DNA of 64,000 nucleotides from Paenibacillus_E sp042676385 (GTDB lineage Bacteria; Bacillota; Bacilli; Paenibacillales; NBRC-103111): assembly GCF_042676385.1 (NCBI RefSeq), contig NZ_JBHTHA010000005.1, positions 62,001 to 126,000 of the forward strand, written 5' to 3'. A model generated the notes under the pieces. It saw nothing but the letters and a program-made list of their open reading frames with translations. It did not search any database and was not told where the DNA came from. The position numbers and the translations under genes were made by a program. Shown piece by piece: positions 16,583 to 25,948 of this stretch. How positions within the stretch are numbered: position 1 is the stretch's first letter; every line of letters begins with the position of its first letter.

Positions 16583-18928
16583 TTATCCGACCTCTACAGG
16601 CGGCTTATTTTTCACTAGTGCATGCTCCAGCACCTGATCCATGTGACTGACTGGAACAAACGTTATTTCATTCCGGACGCTTTCCGGAACTTCGATAATA
16701 TCCTTCTCATTGTCCTGCGGCAATAAAATTTTGCGGATACCTGCCCGATGCGCGGCAAGCGCCTTTTCTTTCAAGCCGCCAATCGGCAGCACACGGCCGC
16801 GGAGCGTAATTTCGCCGGTCATCGCGACTTGGCGAGAGACCGGAATATTTGTCAGCGCAGAGATCAGCGCTGTCCCCATCGTAATCCCTGCAGAAGGTCC
16901 ATCCTTCGGTATTGCTCCTTCAGGAATATGGATATGGATGTCGTTCTTTTCATGGAAATCAGTTGCGATTCCCAATTCCACAGCACGAGAGCGTGTGTAG
17001 CTGAAAGCGGCTTGCGCCGATTCCTTCATCACATCACCCAATTTCCCCGTCAAAGTCAGCTTACCCGTTCCGGGCATCACCGTCACCTCGATGACCAAGG
17101 TGTCGCCACCGACTTCTGTCCAAGCGAGACCCGTTACAGCGCCAATCTGATCCTTCTCCTCGGCGATATTATAACGGAACTTGGAGGGTCCGAGATAATC
17201 CTGGAGGTTATGGGCGGTCACTTGCACAGGTGTCGATGGGTCGGATACAATCTGCTTCGCTGCTTTGCGACACATTCCCGCAACTTGCTGCTCCAGATTC
17301 CTCACACCGGCTTCGCGCGTATATTCCCGCACGATCTTCATCAACGCTGCTTCTTCAACAACCAATTGCTCTTCCTGCAAACCATGGTCGCGCTTCTGTT
17401 TCGGCAATAAATATCGATTCGCGATTTGAAGCTTCTCGATTTCCGTGTAGCCCGGGATATAAAGAACTTCCATCCGGTCGAGCAGCGGTCGTGGAATGTT
17501 GTGTATCGCATTGGCCGTCGTGATGAACATAACGCTTGATAAATCAAACGGAACTTCAATGAAATGATCGCTAAAAGTGCTGTTCTGCTCGGGATCAAGA
17601 ACTTCCAGCAGAGCGGAAGCCGGATCGCCGCGAAAATCCATGGCCATTTTGTCGATTTCATCTAAAAGAAATACAGGGTTGCTTGCTCCAGCATTTTTCA
17701 TTCCCTGGATGATACGTCCAGGCATGGCTCCGACATAAGTGCGCCGGTGACCGCGAATTTCCGCCTCATCCCGCACACCGCCTAGTGAAATACGGATGAA
17801 TTGTCTTCCCATCGATCTGGCAATGGAACGGGCAATCGAGGTTTTACCCACGCCTGGAGGTCCGACGAGACAAAGGATCGGTCCTTTCAGCTTTTGAACA
17901 AGCTTCTGAACGGCCAAATATTCAAGTACGCGCTCCTTTGGTTTTTCCAGACCAAAATGATCTTCATTTAGAATCTCTTCCGCTTTGCCGAGATCAAGAT
18001 CATCTTCCGTCCGCTTCGACCAAGGAAGTCCGAGCAACCAATCAATATAGTTGCGAATGACGCCGCCTTCCGCAGATGTTGCAGGCATTTTCTCGAGACG
18101 GTCGATTTCCTTCTCAACCTTTTCGCGCACTTTATCGGGGAGCTCGGCTTCGCTTAATTGGGTGCGCAGTTCATCCACTTCGCCGGCACGGCCTTCTTTG
18201 TCGCCAAGCTCTTTCTGAATCGCCTTCATTTGCTCGCGAAGGTAGTATTCCTTCTGCGTCTTTTCCATTTGCTTTTTGACGCGCTGGCTAATTTTGCGTT
18301 CCAATTCCAGCACTTCGCGCTCATTATTCAAGATGTTCAGCATTTTCTCCAGACGTTCACGTACGTCAACGGTTTCGAGAATTTCCTGTTTATCCTTGAT
18401 TTTCAACGACAAATGGCTGCAAATGACGTCCGCTAAACGTCCGGGTTCATCAATATCGGAAACTGCAGCAAGCGTTTCAGGCGTCACCTTTTTGGACAGG
18501 TTGATATAATGTTCGAACTGGTTCAACACTGTCCGCATTAAGGCGTCGATCTCCGGATCGGTAATTTCCTGTTCCGGCAATTCTTTGGCCGTCACTTCAT
18601 AGTACTCGTCATTGGCAAGGTATTCATTGATTTCAGCGCGCAAAACGCCTTCTACAAGAACACGAATCGTGCCATTCGGCAATTTAAGCATTTGCCGTAC
18701 TTTTGCGATGGTGCCGATGCGGTAAATATCCTCTTTAGAGGGCTCTTCTATATTGATCTCGGATTGAGAGCAGAGGAGAATCATGCTGTCATCTACCATC
18801 GCCCGTTCGAGCGCTTTTACCGACTTTTCCCGCCCCACATCCAGATGTAGAACCATACTCGGATAGACTAATAGTCCCCTTAAAGGTAAAAGCGGCAATC
18901 TGCGTACCTTGATTTTACCAGGCCCCAT
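16583..18928 (-). CDS. lon: ATP-dependent protease La (LonA)
   Basis: Serine-lysine AAA+ protease, 781 residues. N-terminal substrate-binding LON domain (about 10-200), coiled-coil region, AAA module with Walker A GPPGVGKT and Walker B FLLDEIDK, then the protease domain with catalytic Ser in KDGPSAGITMG and Lys in GGLKEKALAAHRAG. I start at ATG 18928, eight nt after a perfect AGGAGG; the GTG at 18937 overlaps that SD. It is transcribed in the order lonB-lon-engB. Confidence 0.96.
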   Translation of the reverse strand: MGPGKIKVRRLPLLPLRGLLVYPSMVLHLDVGREKSVKALERAMVDDSMILLCSQSEINIEEPSKEDIYRIGTIAKVRQMLKLPNGTIRVLVEGVLRAEINEYLANDEYYEVTAKELPEQEITDPEIDALMRTVLNQFEHYINLSKKVTPETLAAVSDIDEPGRLADVICSHLSLKIKDKQEILETVDVRERLEKMLNILNNEREVLELERKISQRVKKQMEKTQKEYYLREQMKAIQKELGDKEGRAGEVDELRTQLSEAELPDKVREKVEKEIDRLEKMPATSAEGGVIRNYIDWLLGLPWSKRTEDDLDLGKAEEILNEDHFGLEKPKERVLEYLAVQKLVQKLKGPILCLVGPPGVGKTSIARSIARSMGRQFIRISLGGVRDEAEIRGHRRTYVGAMPGRIIQGMKNAGASNPVFLLDEIDKMAMDFRGDPASALLEVLDPEQNSTFSDHFIEVPFDLSSVMFITTANAIHNIPRPLLDRMEVLYIPGYTEIEKLQIANRYLLPKQKRDHGLQEEQLVVEEAALMKIVREYTREAGVRNLEQQVAGMCRKAAKQIVSDPSTPVQVTAHNLQDYLGPSKFRYNIAEEKDQIGAVTGLAWTEVGGDTLVIEVTVMPGTGKLTLTGKLGDVMKESAQAAFSYTRSRAVELGIATDFHEKNDIHIHIPEGAIPKDGPSAGITMGTALISALTNIPVSRQVAMTGEITLRGRVLPIGGLKEKALAAHRAGIRKILLPQDNEKDIIEVPESVRNEITFVPVSHMDQVLEHALVKNKPPVEVG

Positions 18929-19085
18929 CCTCTGCACCTCCTAAATTTACCCCACAAATATTTGTAATTATAGGGATCAATGTCTCCCATTTTTTGTATC
19001 TATGCTGCTTTTACATTTTATCAAAACTGCAAACAAAACACCAATTGGCGCTCTGGCGCGGTTTGTGGGGTCTGGGCAGTTCATT

Positions 19086-20804
19086 TTAAGACTCGATAGT
19101 GCCTGGCGATTTGGCGTGCAAAATTGGAAGTGTGGATGGCGATACAGCACGTTCAGCAGAAATCGGCATTGGAATGACATTGTCCTGCAGTTCGATGCCA
19201 AGGGCAACTTGTAGCACTTCCTCGATGGATTCCGCAGCTTTCACTTCTACGCCAGGCAAATCGGCGAACATCTCTTGCCAGTTTTCTTTTGGAATAATGA
19301 CTTTCGTTGCTCCAGCTTGAAAAGCTGCTTCTACTTTAGCCACAACACCGCCTACCGGCTTTACTTTACCGTGGATGCTCATTTCGCCGGTCATCGCCAG
19401 CTTGTTATCGACTGGAATTTTATGTATCGCAGACGCAATCGCCGTAGCCATTGAAATTCCAGCTGAAGGTCCGTCAATCGGCACACCGCCCGGGAAGTTA
19501 ATATGCAGATCGTAATCTGCAGTATTAAAGCCAAGCTTGCGCAGAACCGTCAATACATTTTCCACGGAGCCGCGAGCCATACTTTTTCTCCGAATCGTAC
19601 GGGTGCCTCCGCCCATCTCCTCTTCGTCCACAACACCGGTTATATTGAATTTCCCTGTCCCCGGAACAGAAACGGGAATCGCGATGACTTCGATTTCAAG
19701 CAGCGTTCCCAAATTAGGTCCATAAACCGCCAACCCATTGACAAAACCGATTTGCGGTTGTGCCGGCACTTTGCGTTCCGGTCTTGGCGGAATTTGCGAC
19801 GAGTTGACCACCCATTCGATATCGGCGGCTGTAATTTCGTCCCGTTTGTCCGTTAGAGCAATACCTGCGGCAAGCTGGATCACGTTAACCGCCTCCCTGC
19901 CATTGGTAGCGTATTTCGTGACGACATTCACCGCCGAAGGACTTTCTTGAAACCCGATTTTCTTGAGCGCTTTCTGGGCGATCTCGCCTATTTCTTCAGG
20001 AAGCAAAGGCCGGAAAAAAATCTCCAGACAACGCGAACGGATTGCAGGCGGAATTTCGCTCGGCGTCCGTGTTGTTGCACCTACCAGGCGGAAGTCGGCC
20101 GGCAAGCCATTTTGAAATATATCATGGATATAGTTAGGAATGTTCGTATCTTCTGAGCTATAGTATGCACTCTCCAGAAATACTTTACGATCTTCCAGCA
20201 CCTTTAATAATTTGTTCATTTGGGTCGGGTGTAATTCCCCGATTTCGTCGATAAACAAAATGCCCCCGTGCGCTTTCGTAACAGCACCAGGTTTAGGCTG
20301 CGGAATGCCCGCCACGCCCATCGCCCCTGCTCCTTGATAGATCGGATCATGAACCGAACCAATTAGCGGATCAGCAATCCCTCGCTCGTCAAAACGTGCC
20401 GTTGTCGCATCGATTTCAGTAAATTTGGAATCAGGACGGAAAGGGGATTCTTGGTTTTTTTTCGCTTCTTCTAAAACAACACGGGCAGCAGCAGTCTTGC
20501 CTACGCCAGGAGGGCCATAAATAAGCACATGCTGCGGGTTTGGTCCGCACAATGCCGCTTTCAGCGCTTTAAGTCCTTCCTTCTGTCCGACGATATCCTG
20601 CATCGAAGACGGTCTCGTCTTCTCAGATAATGGCTTAGTAAGAGATATGGATCGCAGCTTACGCAGCTTCTCCAGCTCTTTCCTGGACTCTCTATCGACA
20701 GCAGACCTATTCGTCTGTTGATTGCGCAATAAATTCCAAAAATACAATCCAATCACAACAGCAAAAAATACTTGAATTACCATGAGAATAATACTTAAGC
20801 TCAT
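19086..20804 (-). CDS. lonB: Membrane-anchored Lon-type protease (LonB)
   Basis: 572 residues. One N-terminal membrane segment (about 4-24), AAA module with Walker A GPPGVGKTA and Walker B ILFIDEIGEL, and a C-terminal Lon protease domain with Ser in IDGPSAGISMATAI and Lys in GGVVAKVEAAFQAG. LonB is a forespore protease in Bacillus (family knowledge). AAGGAGGAATG precedes the ATG. Upstream neighbour of lon, as in Bacillus, with about 150 bp between the two. Confidence 0.95.
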   Translation of the reverse strand: MSLSIILMVIQVFFAVVIGLYFWNLLRNQQTNRSAVDRESRKELEKLRKLRSISLTKPLSEKTRPSSMQDIVGQKEGLKALKAALCGPNPQHVLIYGPPGVGKTAAARVVLEEAKKNQESPFRPDSKFTEIDATTARFDERGIADPLIGSVHDPIYQGAGAMGVAGIPQPKPGAVTKAHGGILFIDEIGELHPTQMNKLLKVLEDRKVFLESAYYSSEDTNIPNYIHDIFQNGLPADFRLVGATTRTPSEIPPAIRSRCLEIFFRPLLPEEIGEIAQKALKKIGFQESPSAVNVVTKYATNGREAVNVIQLAAGIALTDKRDEITAADIEWVVNSSQIPPRPERKVPAQPQIGFVNGLAVYGPNLGTLLEIEVIAIPVSVPGTGKFNITGVVDEEEMGGGTRTIRRKSMARGSVENVLTVLRKLGFNTADYDLHINFPGGVPIDGPSAGISMATAIASAIHKIPVDNKLAMTGEMSIHGKVKPVGGVVAKVEAAFQAGATKVIIPKENWQEMFADLPGVEVKAAESIEEVLQVALGIELQDNVIPMPISAERAVSPSTLPILHAKSPGTIES

Positions 20805-20997
20805 CTTTCATTCCTCCTTAGCTGCGTTTCGCTTCAGCAAAACGACTTCATAAGCGTAAACTGCAAATCGTCATACTCTTCATTATTCCCGTGTAAAAGA
20901 AGGTTAATCCAATCTATGCAAACTTTTGCAGGATGAATGAGCGACCATCTTCGGTAGAAGGATAAGAGTAGATATTGATGCAAAAGGATGTGGCGTC

Positions 20998-21675
20998 ATG
21001 AAGCAAAGCATGGTCATTATTCTACTTTCCCTTTGTCTTTGTTTAACGAATACTGAAACCCACGCATATACAAGCAATCCATTGCTCCCGGAAGCTGACG
21101 TGTTGATTGATGTCGGACATGGCGGTATCGATAGCGGAGCGATGTTCGGTAAATATGAAGAGAAAGATATGAATCTAGCCATCTCCAATAAGACATATAA
21201 GCTGTTAAAAAAGAAGGGATACCGTGTCGTCATCGACCGCAATCAAGATTATGCTTTAAGCGATGATAACCATTGGTCTTCAGGCGGAAGACATCGCAAA
21301 GATCTCGCCCAACGGGTGGGGATTGCAAACACGATTAAACCAAAGGTCATGCTAAGTTTGCACATCAATTGGTCCGGCAAACCGGGTCGCCGCGGTCCGC
21401 TAGTGATCTACCAGAATAATTCTGACAGTATTTTGTTAGCGAATTTATTGCAGCAGTCATTGAACAGGGTATATGGAATGGAAGAAACTCCTGTGCTAGG
21501 AAAAAAATATTACGTTCTCAAACATTCCAAATGTCCCGCTGTTATTGTGGAATTAGGTTTTATTTCAAATCGAAAAGACCGCAAATTACTGAACGACTCC
21601 CACCACCAAAGTAAGCTGGCGGAAGCGATCAGCGCTGCGGTGGAGCAATATTTTGCCATGATTCACCCTACTTAA
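20998..21675 (+). CDS. Secreted N-acetylmuramoyl-L-alanine amidase (Amidase_3)
   Basis: Zinc amidase that cleaves the bond between muramic acid and the stem peptide. 225 residues, starting with a signal peptide (about 1-23). Zinc ligands are expected in DVGHGGIDSGA (His), EEKDMNLAIS (Glu) and LSLHINWS (His), with the catalytic Glu in VIVELGFISN. It is a single-domain enzyme with no SPOR or SH3 domain, like the sporulation cortex enzymes. It is convergent with the deacetylase-like gene; the two 3' ends overlap by 8 bp. Confidence 0.9.
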   Translation: MKQSMVIILLSLCLCLTNTETHAYTSNPLLPEADVLIDVGHGGIDSGAMFGKYEEKDMNLAISNKTYKLLKKKGYRVVIDRNQDYALSDDNHWSSGGRHRKDLAQRVGIANTIKPKVMLSLHINWSGKPGRRGPLVIYQNNSDSILLANLLQQSLNRVYGMEETPVLGKKYYVLKHSKCPAVIVELGFISNRKDRKLLNDSHHQSKLAEAISAAVEQYFAMIHPT

Positions 21676-22489
21676 TGGCGGGCATTTTCACCATTTTGGA
21701 AATCGATACGAATTGGGCTTCCTTCTGAATGGAAGGAATCGCTTCTTTAATCACCTGTGCCGTTTTTTTGCCTGGAGGACCTACATGGCCGATTGCGATG
21801 CAGGTTTCTTTATCATGTAAAAGTTTCTTAAACTTTTCCATCTGTTTGCTGATATGACTATAGGTGTAGAGATCATCAAAAAAGAGCTGATTCTCCGTAT
21901 AGGGTACTCCCATTTGTTCGGACAGTTTTCCAATCAAACTTTTTGGGGTCGTTCTACTGTCCAGCAGCATCAAGCCTTTTTCTTTGCAAACTTCAACGAT
22001 AATTTTCATGACTCTTTCATCCGCTGTCGCTCTCGATCCCATATGATTGTTAATACCTATGGCGTAAGGAACGTCTTCAATGGCTGCAAGCACCCGTTTG
22101 CGTATTTCTTCATTCGAGAGGTCGGTTGTAATTGCTCCTGGGCCTAACCAGCTCTTCTTGCCGCGCACGGGCTCCATTGGGAGGTGTAAAAGTACTTCAT
22201 GACCCTTCTCATGAGCAAGCTGGGCATCCTGTTTTGTTGAAGGCAGAAACGGCATAACGGCAACGGTAAGCGGGATGGGCAAGCTTAGCATTTCCGCGGT
22301 GCCATCCATATTATTGCCGAAGTCGTCAATAACGATGGCCACTTGTTTTGAGCGTTCAACCGACTCCTGCGGTATAGGCAAAGGCTCTATTGAGGCTCCT
22401 GCACGATAGGGAATCATGAGCAGCAACGCAAAGCACAGAATTAGCGTTTGAACCGATTTACTTAATGGCCTTTTAATTTTCCAGTCCAT
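21668..22489 (-). CDS. Divergent polysaccharide deacetylase family protein
   Basis: 273 residues with a signal-anchor or signal peptide (about 12-33), then a NodB-like fold of the divergent type (DUF610): VAIVIDDFGNNMDGT, AVMPFLPSTKQDAQLAHEKGHEVLLHLPMEP, NNHMGSRATADE, and GHVGPPGKKT near the end. Probably exported and active on cell-wall or surface polysaccharide; the substrate is unknown. I start at ATG 22489, which is about 8 nt after AAAGGAG; an ATG at 22495 is too close to it. Confidence 0.88.
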   Translation of the reverse strand: MDWKIKRPLSKSVQTLILCFALLLMIPYRAGASIEPLPIPQESVERSKQVAIVIDDFGNNMDGTAEMLSLPIPLTVAVMPFLPSTKQDAQLAHEKGHEVLLHLPMEPVRGKKSWLGPGAITTDLSNEEIRKRVLAAIEDVPYAIGINNHMGSRATADERVMKIIVEVCKEKGLMLLDSRTTPKSLIGKLSEQMGVPYTENQLFFDDLYTYSHISKQMEKFKKLLHDKETCIAIGHVGPPGKKTAQVIKEAIPSIQKEAQFVSISKMVKMPAIK

Positions 22490-22591
22490 AGTCATTCTCC
22501 TTTGGTGTTTTCATAAAAAACTTACTGATAAACCTGCGCTTTCCAGATTTATTCATTATGCTTCCCACAGACAAAGAATATGCGTGCAAAC

Positions 22592-22637
22592 AAAAGAAGC
22601 CTCTAAGGATGACGATTCATCCTTAAAGGCTTCTTTT
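22592..22637. terminator. Bidirectional terminator-like hairpin after ispG
   Basis: Long stem AAAAGAAGCCT...AGGCTTCTTTT with an inner AAGGATGA/TCATCCTT stem, immediately after the ispG stop. T-rich on both strands; it serves ispG and lies upstream of the deacetylase-like gene. Confidence 0.85.
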
Positions 22638-22638
22638 C

Positions 22639-23736
22639 TTAATGCTTACGTCCCGGGATAACTCCCGTTTTTTCATACGAATCTACAATCACGTCAATTT
22701 CTTTTTTCAGTTCGTTCAGCAAATCGGCTTCCGGAACCTTTCGAATCATTTCTCCATAGCGGAACAACATACCTTCGCCACGAGCTCCTGCGATCCCGAT
22801 GTCGGCTTCACGCGCTTCACCAGGACCATTTACCGCACAGCCAAGTACGGATACCTTAATCGGCACTTTGATCTTGGCAATATACGCTTCCACCTCGTTG
22901 GCAATGGAGAACAGATCGATGTCCAATCGGCCGCAGGTCGGACAAGATACGAGAGTTGCAGCATTCGTGATAAGCCCAAATGTCTTGAGCAATTCACGAG
23001 CGACCTTAATCTCTTCCACCGGATCAGCGCTTAGCGAAATTCGCAGCGTATTACCAATGCCCATATTGAGCAGGGCACCGATACCGGCTGCACTTTTCAC
23101 AGAACCTGTAAACAGGGTTCCGGCTTCTGTAATACCAAGATGCAGCGGATAGTTAAAGGCTTGGGCCGCTTTGGAATAAGCAGCTATGGCCATGGGCACG
23201 TCCGATGCCTTAAGGGAGACGATGATATCATGAAAATCAAGCTCTTCCAAAATGTTGATGTGGAAAAGCGCGCTTTCTACCATCGCTTCAGGAGTCGGAA
23301 ATCCATACTTCTCCAGCAAATGGTTTTCCAGCGAGCCTGCATTAACACCGATCCGAATCGGAATGCCGCGTTCTTTACATGCTTTGACGACTGCTTCCAC
23401 TTTCTCACGCCGACCGATATTTCCCGGGTTGATACGAACCTTGTCGATTCCGTTCTCGATGGCCGCAAGTGCCAGCCGATGATCGAAATGGATATCTGCA
23501 ACGAGCGGGATATGAATCTGCTTCTTAATCTCTTTGATCGCTTCCGCGGCTTCTTTATTATTCACCGTCACACGGACGATCTGGCAACCGGCTTCTTCCA
23601 AGCGGAGGATTTCGGCAACAGTCGCTTTGACGTCGGCAGTTTTCGTCGTGCACATACTTTGCATAATGACTTCATTGCTGCCGCCAATCGTTAAATCCCC
23701 AACGCGGACAGGCCGCGTATCTTTTCTATGGAACAT
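22639..23736 (-). CDS. ispG: 4-hydroxy-3-methylbut-2-en-1-yl diphosphate synthase (flavodoxin type)
   Basis: [4Fe-4S] enzyme of the MEP isoprenoid pathway, converting MEcPP to HMBPP. 365 residues from ATG 23736 (MFHRKDTRPVRVGDLTIGG), which has GGGGAGAG eight nt upstream; further in-frame ATGs to 23778 are possible but not family-like. The TIM-barrel part ends with CPTCGRLDIDLF, and the cluster-binding C-terminal segment has VLGCAVNGPGEAREAD. Confidence 0.95.
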   Translation of the reverse strand: MFHRKDTRPVRVGDLTIGGSNEVIMQSMCTTKTADVKATVAEILRLEEAGCQIVRVTVNNKEAAEAIKEIKKQIHIPLVADIHFDHRLALAAIENGIDKVRINPGNIGRREKVEAVVKACKERGIPIRIGVNAGSLENHLLEKYGFPTPEAMVESALFHINILEELDFHDIIVSLKASDVPMAIAAYSKAAQAFNYPLHLGITEAGTLFTGSVKSAAGIGALLNMGIGNTLRISLSADPVEEIKVARELLKTFGLITNAATLVSCPTCGRLDIDLFSIANEVEAYIAKIKVPIKVSVLGCAVNGPGEAREADIGIAGARGEGMLFRYGEMIRKVPEADLLNELKKEIDVIVDSYEKTGVIPGRKH

Positions 23737-23833
23737 TATGGTTTCTCTCCCCATGACACCAAACATCCTCCGCTCCAATTTCCTTGAACGGAAACCGGAT
23801 TGGAGGCTGTGTGTGGAATTATGAAATTATGGG

Positions 23834-25102
23834 TTACGCGCTTTCTTCCTTCTTCTTGCCCGCCACCTGACCGCCGTCTTTCGTTGTCAAAACAGGCAGA
23901 AGCTTGTTTTGCACTGTTTCTTTGGTCACTTTGCAAGTGGTGACGTCCGTTCTAGAAGGAACCTCGAACATTACGTCCAGCATGATGCTTTCGATAATGG
24001 CCCGAAGACCGCGCGCGCCTGTATTCCGTTTGATCGCTTCCTTCGCAATGGCGTCGAGCGCCTCCGCGTCGAATTCAAGCGACACGTTATCCATATCAAG
24101 AAGCTTCTGGTACTGTTTCACCAGAGCGTTCTTCGGCTCGGATAGAATACGAACAAGGGCTGCTTCATCCAGCGGCTCTAATGTGGAAATAACTGGAAGA
24201 CGACCCACGAATTCCGGAATTAATCCGAATTTCAACAGATCTTCCGGAAGCACCATGGATAGGTACTCGCCTGGTTTCAGATCCACTTTGCTGCCATCGG
24301 TGCTGAAACCGATGACTTTTTTACCGATTCTGCGTTTGATGATTTGCTCCAGCCCATCGAAGGCGCCGCCGCAAATAAACAGAATGTTGGTGGTATCGAT
24401 TTGAATAAATTCTTGATGCGGGTGCTTGCGTCCGCCTTGCGGTGGAACCGAGGCAACCGTGCCTTCGAGAATTTTCAGCAATGCTTGTTGAACACCCTCG
24501 CCGGAAACATCTCTTGTAATCGATGGATTCTCGGATTTGCGGGCCACTTTATCGATTTCGTCAATGTAGATGATACCGCGCTCGGCTTTTTCCACATCGT
24601 AATCAGCGGCTTGAATCAACTTGAGCAAAATGTTCTCTACGTCTTCACCTACATAACCAGCTTCCGTCAAAGAAGTCGCATCCGCGATGGCGAATGGAAC
24701 GTTAAGAATTTTGGCCAGCGTCTGCGCAAGTAACGTTTTACCGCTGCCAGTTGGCCCAAGAAGAACGATATTACTTTTTTGAAGCTCGACATCTTCAAGC
24801 TTGTTCTGCGAGTTAATGCGCTTGTAATGGTTATATACCGCTACTGCAAGCGATTTTTTAGCTTGGTCCTGTCCAATAACGTACTGGTCCAAAATGTTGC
24901 GAATTTCTTGTGGTTTCGGAACATCCTTGAGGTCCAATTCTTCCTCGTGGCCTAATTCTTCTTCCACAATCTCCGTGCAAAGCTCTATACATTCATCACA
25001 AATGTAAACTCCCGGACCGGCAACAAGCTTGCGCACTTGGTCTTGGGATTTTCCGCAAAAGGAACATTTGAGTTGGCCTTTTTCATCGTTAAATTTAAAC
25101 AT
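23834..25102 (-). CDS. clpX: ClpX ATPase subunit of the ClpXP protease
   Basis: 422 residues. N-terminal zinc-binding domain (C13, C16, C35, C38), Walker A GPTGSGKT at 116-123, pore loop GYVGEDVE, Walker B IIYIDEIDK, ClpP-docking IGF loop in RRIGKKVIGF, and sensor 2 TGARGLR. Unfolds and delivers substrates to ClpP. It is 12 bp downstream of clpP, so the two are very probably cotranscribed; in Bacillus clpX instead directly follows tig and clpP is elsewhere. Confidence 0.97.
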   Translation of the reverse strand: MFKFNDEKGQLKCSFCGKSQDQVRKLVAGPGVYICDECIELCTEIVEEELGHEEELDLKDVPKPQEIRNILDQYVIGQDQAKKSLAVAVYNHYKRINSQNKLEDVELQKSNIVLLGPTGSGKTLLAQTLAKILNVPFAIADATSLTEAGYVGEDVENILLKLIQAADYDVEKAERGIIYIDEIDKVARKSENPSITRDVSGEGVQQALLKILEGTVASVPPQGGRKHPHQEFIQIDTTNILFICGGAFDGLEQIIKRRIGKKVIGFSTDGSKVDLKPGEYLSMVLPEDLLKFGLIPEFVGRLPVISTLEPLDEAALVRILSEPKNALVKQYQKLLDMDNVSLEFDAEALDAIAKEAIKRNTGARGLRAIIESIMLDVMFEVPSRTDVTTCKVTKETVQNKLLPVLTTKDGGQVAGKKKEESA

Positions 25103-25114
25103 GGGATCACTCCT

Positions 25115-25705
25115 TTATTTCAAGTCGTTTCGAGTGATAACCTCGTCGATTAAACCGTATGCCTTCGCTTCTTCAGCGCTCATAAAGTTATCGCGATCGG
25201 TGTCTCTTTCGATCTTTTCAAGCGGCTGTCCCGTACGCTCCACATAAATCTCGTTGAGCTTTTGCTTCGTCTTAATAATCCAATCTGCATGGATTTTAAT
25301 ATCGGTCGCTTGACCTCTAACACCACCGAGTGGTTGATGAATCATAACTTCTGCGTTAGGAAGCGCAAAACGCTTGCCTTTGGCTCCGGCTGTTAAAAGC
25401 AAAGAACCCATACTTGCAGCCATACCTACGCAAATCGTAGATACATCGGGTTTAATGAATTGCATCGTATCAAAAATCCCCATCCCCGCCGTAACGGATC
25501 CCCCTGGAGAATTGATATATAAGCTGATATCCTTCTCAGGATCCTGAGCGGATAAAAAGAGCAGCTGGGCAATGACCAAATTAGCCACATCGTCATCGAT
25601 TGCGCTCCCGATGAAGATAATGCGGTCCTTGAGCAGTCGTGAGTAGATATCGTAAGAACGTTCCCCACGAGCTTCTTGTTCAACAACCATAGGAATAAGA
25701 CTCAT
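25115..25705 (-). CDS. clpP: ClpP proteolytic subunit
   Basis: 196 residues, the normal length. Catalytic triad S98 (GMAASMG), H123 (MIHQPLGG) and D172 are all at their canonical positions. Lies between tig and clpX in the same direction. No tandem GGTCAAA (CtsR) heptads were seen in the 243 bp upstream, so CtsR control is not evident. Confidence 0.97.
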   Translation of the reverse strand: MSLIPMVVEQEARGERSYDIYSRLLKDRIIFIGSAIDDDVANLVIAQLLFLSAQDPEKDISLYINSPGGSVTAGMGIFDTMQFIKPDVSTICVGMAASMGSLLLTAGAKGKRFALPNAEVMIHQPLGGVRGQATDIKIHADWIIKTKQKLNEIYVERTGQPLEKIERDTDRDNFMSAEEAKAYGLIDEVITRNDLK

Positions 25706-25906
25706 TGTACCAACTCCTTTAACGGCAATTCGCCATGTTCACCCTATACGGGATCTATAATGGAACAGAAATTTCAAGAATCTCCATAACCATCTAAGTT
25801 ACAGTTTAACACGTTTGAGCAGCAAAGTCATTTTTTCAAAGTAAGGCTATGTATGCGTTTATTTCTTATGTTTGTGAGGCCGTCCGGAGAGAAAATAGGG
25901 TAAAAG

Positions 25907-25937
25907 AAAGGCACGCCAGCGTTACGAACGTGCCTTT
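25907..25937 (-). terminator. Terminator after tig
   Basis: Stem AAAGGCACG / CGTGCCTTT with a 13-base loop directly after the tig stop. The minus-strand tail is CTTTCTTTTAC. Confidence 0.75.
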
Positions 25938-25948
25938 ACTAACCTTAT

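Noticed and set aside
25706..25948. Possible CtsR control of clpP
   Set aside because: No tandem GGTCAAA heptads could be found on either strand of the gap.
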